Source: Anaerostipes sp. MSJ-23
Lineage (GTDB): Bacteria > Bacillota > Clostridia > Lachnospirales > Lachnospiraceae
DNA: 64,000 nucleotides
Assembly: GCF_018918155.1 (NCBI RefSeq)
Contig: NZ_JAHLPY010000002.1
Location: 62,001 to 126,000 of the forward strand
Direction: 5' to 3'
This document shows, in pieces, positions 60,642 through 64,000 of this stretch; the first letter of the stretch is position 1, and each line of letters begins with the position of its first letter. Both the position numbers and the translations under genes were made by a program. The notes under the pieces are model-generated. The model did not search any database, was not told the origin of the DNA, and was given only the letters and a program-made list of their open reading frames with translations.

Positions 60642-61135
60642 TGCGTTACCATAATATTACAAAAGATGATATGTTAAACGGAGATGGATTGCGTGTTGTT
60701 TTATGGGTGGCTGGATGTACACATAAGTGCAAAAATTGTCATAATCCGGTAACATGGGATATTTGTGGAGGCATTCCATTTGATGAAAAAGCAAAGAAAG
60801 AAATTTTTGAATGTTTACAAAAACCATATATTTCTGGAATAACCTTAAGTGGCGGAGATCCGCTTCATCCGGCAAATTGTAGTGATATTGCAAATTTAAT
60901 TAAAGAAATTCGTAGAGACTATCCAGAGAAAACCATTTGGTTATATACGGGGTTTTGTTGGGAAGAAGTATGTACTCTGGATGCAGTACAAAATGCAGAT
61001 ATACTTGTAGATGGCCCATACATAGAAGAAGAAAAAGATACATCTCTTCACTGGAGAGGTAGTGCGAACCAGAGGGTTATCGATGTAAAAAAATCATTGG
61101 AAGCAGGAAAAGTAATTCTTTACTGTGAAGATTAA
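60641..61135 (+). CDS. nrdG: Anaerobic ribonucleotide reductase activating protein
   Basis: A 164-residue radical-SAM protein that installs the glycyl radical on NrdD. The cluster motif is CTHKCKNCHNP (CxxxCxxC), followed by 'ISGITLSGGDPLHPAN' (SAM-binding GGD/P region). Full length for the family. Its start overlaps the nrdD stop (TAATG). Ends just before a terminator. Confidence 0.95.
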   Translation: MRYHNITKDDMLNGDGLRVVLWVAGCTHKCKNCHNPVTWDICGGIPFDEKAKKEIFECLQKPYISGITLSGGDPLHPANCSDIANLIKEIRRDYPEKTIWLYTGFCWEEVCTLDAVQNADILVDGPYIEEEKDTSLHWRGSANQRVIDVKKSLEAGKVILYCED

Positions 61136-61137
61136 AA

Positions 61138-61212
61138 AACAACTAGGAAGCGGCACAGTTATTCGTAAATGAAGGCGGAGCTGTGCTGTGAACTGGTTGT
61201 TTTTTTGTATTA
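61138..61212 (+). terminator. Rho-independent terminator after nrdG
   Basis: AACAACTAG pairs with CTGGTTGTT (one G-U) and an inner GCACAG/CTGTGC helix lies within, followed by a T7 run near 61206-61212. Confidence 0.75.
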
Positions 61213-61257
61213 GGACGTGGTAGAATAAGAAATATGCAAAAAAGGAGGTAGCACATC

Positions 61258-61797
61258 ATGGAAGAAGTAAGAATTGACTTAAGAATACCAAATGAAGAAC
61301 GCAGAAAAGAAGGAAAAAGAAGCCAGCAGCTTTGTTTTAAGATTAATCATACAATGCCGGGAACAGAGGAGTGTAATAAGCTGATCCGCGAACTTTTTGA
61401 AGATCGTCTAGGAGAAGGATCTATCATTAATCCTCCAATGTTTATGAATCAGGCAAAGAACGTAAAAATCGGAAAAAATGTTGTAATTATGAACAATTTC
61501 CAGTCAATGTCTGCAGGGGGAGTCATAATTGACGATGACGTACGTATTTCTTTAAATTGTACAATTGCAACAAATAATCATGATGTTTATGATAGAGATG
61601 TACTGACTTGTAAACCGGTGCATATTAAGAAAAATGCATGGCTTGGTGTGAATGTCACAGTATTGCCAGGAGTTACTATTGGAGAAAATGCGGTTGTCGG
61701 AGGTGCATCTGTTGTTACAAAAGATGTTCCGGATAATGCAGTTGTTGTTGGAAATCCGGCTAGAGTTATCAAATATTTAGATGCAGATAAATTTTAA
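61258..61797 (+). CDS. Sugar O-acetyltransferase, hexapeptide-repeat (Maa/LacA-like)
   Basis: A 179-residue left-handed beta-helix acetyltransferase. Hexapeptide repeats run through 'IGKNVVIMNNFQSMSAGGVI' and 'IDDDVRISLNCTIATNNHDV', with the catalytic His in TNNHD. The end has 'IKKNAWLGVNVTVLPGVTIG', 'ENAVVGGASVVTKDVPDNAV' and 'VVGNPARVIK'. It uses acetyl-CoA to acetylate a sugar or similar alcohol; the exact acceptor is unknown. AAAGGAGG precedes the ATG. Confidence 0.88.
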   Translation: MEEVRIDLRIPNEERRKEGKRSQQLCFKINHTMPGTEECNKLIRELFEDRLGEGSIINPPMFMNQAKNVKIGKNVVIMNNFQSMSAGGVIIDDDVRISLNCTIATNNHDVYDRDVLTCKPVHIKKNAWLGVNVTVLPGVTIGENAVVGGASVVTKDVPDNAVVVGNPARVIKYLDADKF

Positions 61798-61817
61798 ATA
61801 ATAAGTAGAGGAAAAGA

Positions 61818-63683
61818 ATGTTTGATATTCAGGAGGAATTAAAAAAGCTACCGGCCAAACCAGGTGTTTATTTAATGCATAATCAAAAAGATGAAATTAT
61901 TTATGTTGGAAAGGCAATCAAACTCTGTAATCGGGTTCGTCAGTATTTTCAGGATAGCAGAAATCTTTCCGTGAAAATTCAGCATATGGTTCAGAATGTT
62001 GCCTGGTTTGAATATATTATTACAGATTCTGAATTGGAAGCTTTGGTTCTTGAAAGTAATTTGATCAAAGAGCATCGTCCGAAATATAACACAATGTTAA
62101 AGGATGACAAGAATTATCCTTATATTAAAGTAACAACGAATGAAGATTATCCCAGAATTCTGCTTGCAAGACAAATGAAACAGGATGGATGTAAATACTT
62201 TGGACCTTATACGAGTTCTGCAGCTGTGAATGATATCATTGAACTTTTACGAAAAATTTTTCGGATAAGAACGTGCAGCCGTCGTCTGCCAAAAGATATT
62301 GGAAAGGACAGGCCATGCCTTTATTATCAAATCAAGCAATGCAATGCGCCGTGTCAGGGATATATTTCGAAGGAAGATTATGAAAAACAGGTGCGAGAAG
62401 TTCTTGAATTTTTGAATGGAAATGATAAAAATGTAGCAGAACAAATTCGCCATAAAATGGAAGAAGCATCGAAAGATTTGGAATTTGAAAAAGCAATGGA
62501 ATATCGTGATCTTTTAAAAAGTATTGAACGTGTTATGGATCGGCAGAAGATTAATACAAAAGGATTTGAAGATCGAGATATTATTGCAATGGATCAGGAT
62601 GAAAAGGATGCAGTGGTTTCTATCTTTTTTATTCGACAGGGGAAATTGCTTGGAAGAGAACATTTTCATATGGAATCTAAGGAGCAAACAAAAGATTCAG
62701 AAATTCTGGGTGCGTTTGTTAAGCAGTTTTATGCTGGAACACCTTATCTGCCAGCTGAGATTTTTTTGGAACAACCAATTGAAGATATGGATATCATCGA
62801 AGAATGGCTTGAAAAAAAACGAGGATCTAAGGTACATGTAAGGGTACCTGTTCGAGGACAAAAATATCGGATGGTAAAAATGGCCAAAGAAAATGCTCAA
62901 AATGTTTTGAAAATGGATCGTGATAAATTAAGACGAGAAGAAAAAAGAACGATTGGAGCAGTCAGGGAAATAGAACAACTTATCGGAGTTTCAGGGCTTC
63001 ATCGGATGGAGGCATTTGATATTTCTAATATTAGTGGTTTTCAGACAGTAGCATCTATGGTTGTCTTTGAAAAAGGAAAACCAAGACGTCAGGATTATCG
63101 AAAATTTCGCTTAAAAACAGTGAATGGACCAGATGATTATGCCAGCATGGAAGAAGTTCTTACAAGACGTTTTCTCCACGGACAAAAAGAACGAAAAGAA
63201 ATGGAAAAAACAGGAAAAGATTTGAAACTTGGGAGTTTTACAAAATTTCCAGATTTGCTTTTAATGGATGGAGGAAAAGGGCAGGTCCGTATTGCACAAA
63301 AAGTATTAAAGCATTTAGATCTCCATATTCCAGTTTGCGGAATGGTAAAAGATGATCATCATAGGACAAGAGGTCTCTATTATAACAATAAAGAAATTAT
63401 TTTTCCAAAACAAAGTGAGGCATTTCTTCTTATCACAAGAATTCAGGATGAAGCTCACCGCTTTGCCATAGAGTATCATCGTTCCTTGAGAACGAAAGGA
63501 CAGGTACATTCTGTCCTTGATGATATCAAAGGGGTTGGACCAAAGAGAAGGAAAGCTTTGATGAAATATTTTAAAGATATTGGAGAGATAAAAACAGCCA
63601 AAATAGAAGAATTACTGCAAGTTCCAGGCATTGATCGAAAAACTGCACAGCAAATACACTATTTTTTCCATTCTGCTAAGTGA
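61818..63683 (+). CDS. uvrC: UvrABC nuclease subunit C
   Basis: A 621-residue nucleotide-excision-repair endonuclease. N-terminal GIY-YIG domain: '[20 protein letters not shown]'. UVR motif at about 200-235: '[20 protein letters not shown]'. C-terminal RNase H-like nuclease: '[20 protein letters not shown]' and '[12 protein letters not shown]'. Terminal helix-hairpin-helix: '[18 protein letters not shown]' and '[12 protein letters not shown]'. It makes both incisions around damage; mfd, in the same window, feeds the same pathway. Confidence 0.97.
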   Translation: MFDIQEELKKLPAKPGVYLMHNQKDEIIYVGKAIKLCNRVRQYFQDSRNLSVKIQHMVQNVAWFEYIITDSELEALVLESNLIKEHRPKYNTMLKDDKNYPYIKVTTNEDYPRILLARQMKQDGCKYFGPYTSSAAVNDIIELLRKIFRIRTCSRRLPKDIGKDRPCLYYQIKQCNAPCQGYISKEDYEKQVREVLEFLNGNDKNVAEQIRHKMEEASKDLEFEKAMEYRDLLKSIERVMDRQKINTKGFEDRDIIAMDQDEKDAVVSIFFIRQGKLLGREHFHMESKEQTKDSEILGAFVKQFYAGTPYLPAEIFLEQPIEDMDIIEEWLEKKRGSKVHVRVPVRGQKYRMVKMAKENAQNVLKMDRDKLRREEKRTIGAVREIEQLIGVSGLHRMEAFDISNISGFQTVASMVVFEKGKPRRQDYRKFRLKTVNGPDDYASMEEVLTRRFLHGQKERKEMEKTGKDLKLGSFTKFPDLLLMDGGKGQVRIAQKVLKHLDLHIPVCGMVKDDHHRTRGLYYNNKEIIFPKQSEAFLLITRIQDEAHRFAIEYHRSLRTKGQVHSVLDDIKGVGPKRRKALMKYFKDIGEIKTAKIEELLQVPGIDRKTAQQIHYFFHSAK

Positions 63684-63729
63684 AAAAATATGATAAAATA
63701 AAAATAATATATAGAAGGGAGACAACAGT

Positions 63730-64000
63730 ATGAACCAGGAACATAAAGTTTCCGTATATGATATGATCAAAAAAATGAATCTTGAGGAAGTAATTCCGGA
63801 GATTAATACAAGAGAAATCTTTATTAATCAAGCAGAAGTGAATCGTCCTGCTTTACAGCTTGCAGGATTTTTTGATCATTTTGACAGTAATCGCGTACAG
63901 ATCATCGGAAACGTAGAAGCTCTGTATATGAAAGAAGTCCGAAAAGACGATGCAACCGAAGGTGTAATTCTGGAACGATTATTTAGCGCAGGAATTCCAT
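63730..64000 (+). CDS. hprK: HPr kinase/phosphorylase, N-terminal part (3' truncated by window)
   Basis: The frame is open from ATG 63730 (GAAGGGAGA upstream) to the window end, 90 residues. 'VNRPALQLAGFFDHFDSNRVQIIGNVE' (in part) and 'LERLFSAGIP' are typical of the HprK N-terminal domain, and the uvrC-hprK order is common in Firmicutes. The enzyme phosphorylates HPr on Ser46 in carbon catabolite control. The P-loop and C-terminal domain lie beyond the window. Confidence 0.9.
   Translation, partial: MNQEHKVSVYDMIKKMNLEEVIPEINTREIFINQAEVNRPALQLAGFFDHFDSNRVQIIGNVEALYMKEVRKDDATEGVILERLFSAGIP

Noticed and set aside
1-64000. rRNA, tRNA, prophage or CRISPR-Cas genes
   Set aside because: None could be supported: no tRNA-like cloverleaf, structural phage proteins or cas motifs were recognised.

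Overview
The window is a low-GC Firmicute chromosome segment that fits a spore-forming gut Lachnospiraceae (Clostridia). Supporting signs are strong Shine-Dalgarno sites, SigA-type promoters with 17-bp spacers, and spore genes (sipL, a gerA-type operon, a cotS homologue, veg). Anaerobic enzymes are also present: class III ribonucleotide reductase with its activase, and rubrerythrin. No rRNA, tRNA or CRISPR array was seen. Names rest on reading the sequence; no database search was run.

Layout. 1-10100 is an accessory-looking, AT-rich block of envelope and secreted proteins: a zinc-ribbon membrane protein with a 42-bp tandem repeat, a protein with three PPC-like repeats plus Ig-like and FN3-like domains, a tandemly duplicated FN3 gene pair, and a leucine-rich-repeat protein with an EF-hand-like loop. 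It also holds a decayed IS110 transposase. 10241-12746 (minus) is a LytTR two-component operon whose kinase function seems divided between two proteins. 12951-18087 is a TetR regulator divergent from an MmpL transporter/heptad-repeat operon carrying two nonsense mutations and a frameshift. 18250-22748 has a Crp/Fnr regulator, a glycerol-dehydrogenase-like enzyme and an EF-G/Tet(M)-like GTPase fused to a YacP/Rae1-type NYN nuclease domain. 22821-25793 is a polar amino-acid ABC transporter. 25905-29362 holds a phosphatase, an SGNH hydrolase, a HAD phosphatase, a DUF6472-like protein and an alanine-type aminotransferase.

29363-30951 contains a chain of hairpins, then a promoter, a Tyr/Phe-rich leader peptide, an antiterminator/terminator pair and a DAHP synthase gene: a classical-looking attenuation system for aromatic amino-acid synthesis. 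31116-36376 is pth-mfd-prsA-like. Phosphoglucomutase and a CotS-like pseudokinase are on the minus strand. Rubrerythrin has a Fur/PerR-like operator. An IS200/IS605 element follows (RHH gene, TnpA, broken TnpB, two right-end/omega-RNA-like segments). Then come pdp, a PrcB-like lipoprotein, ftsH, metF-activation-domain-metH, veg, sipL, ispE-gntR, gerA/gerB/short gerC, nrdD-nrdG, an acetyltransferase, uvrC and the start of hprK.

The most notable items are the aromatic leader-peptide attenuator, the translational GTPase-NYN fusion, the complementary split histidine-kinase pair, the IS605 element with two right ends, and gnt-operator-like palindromes at the promoters of veg, ispE-gntR and the two-component operon.
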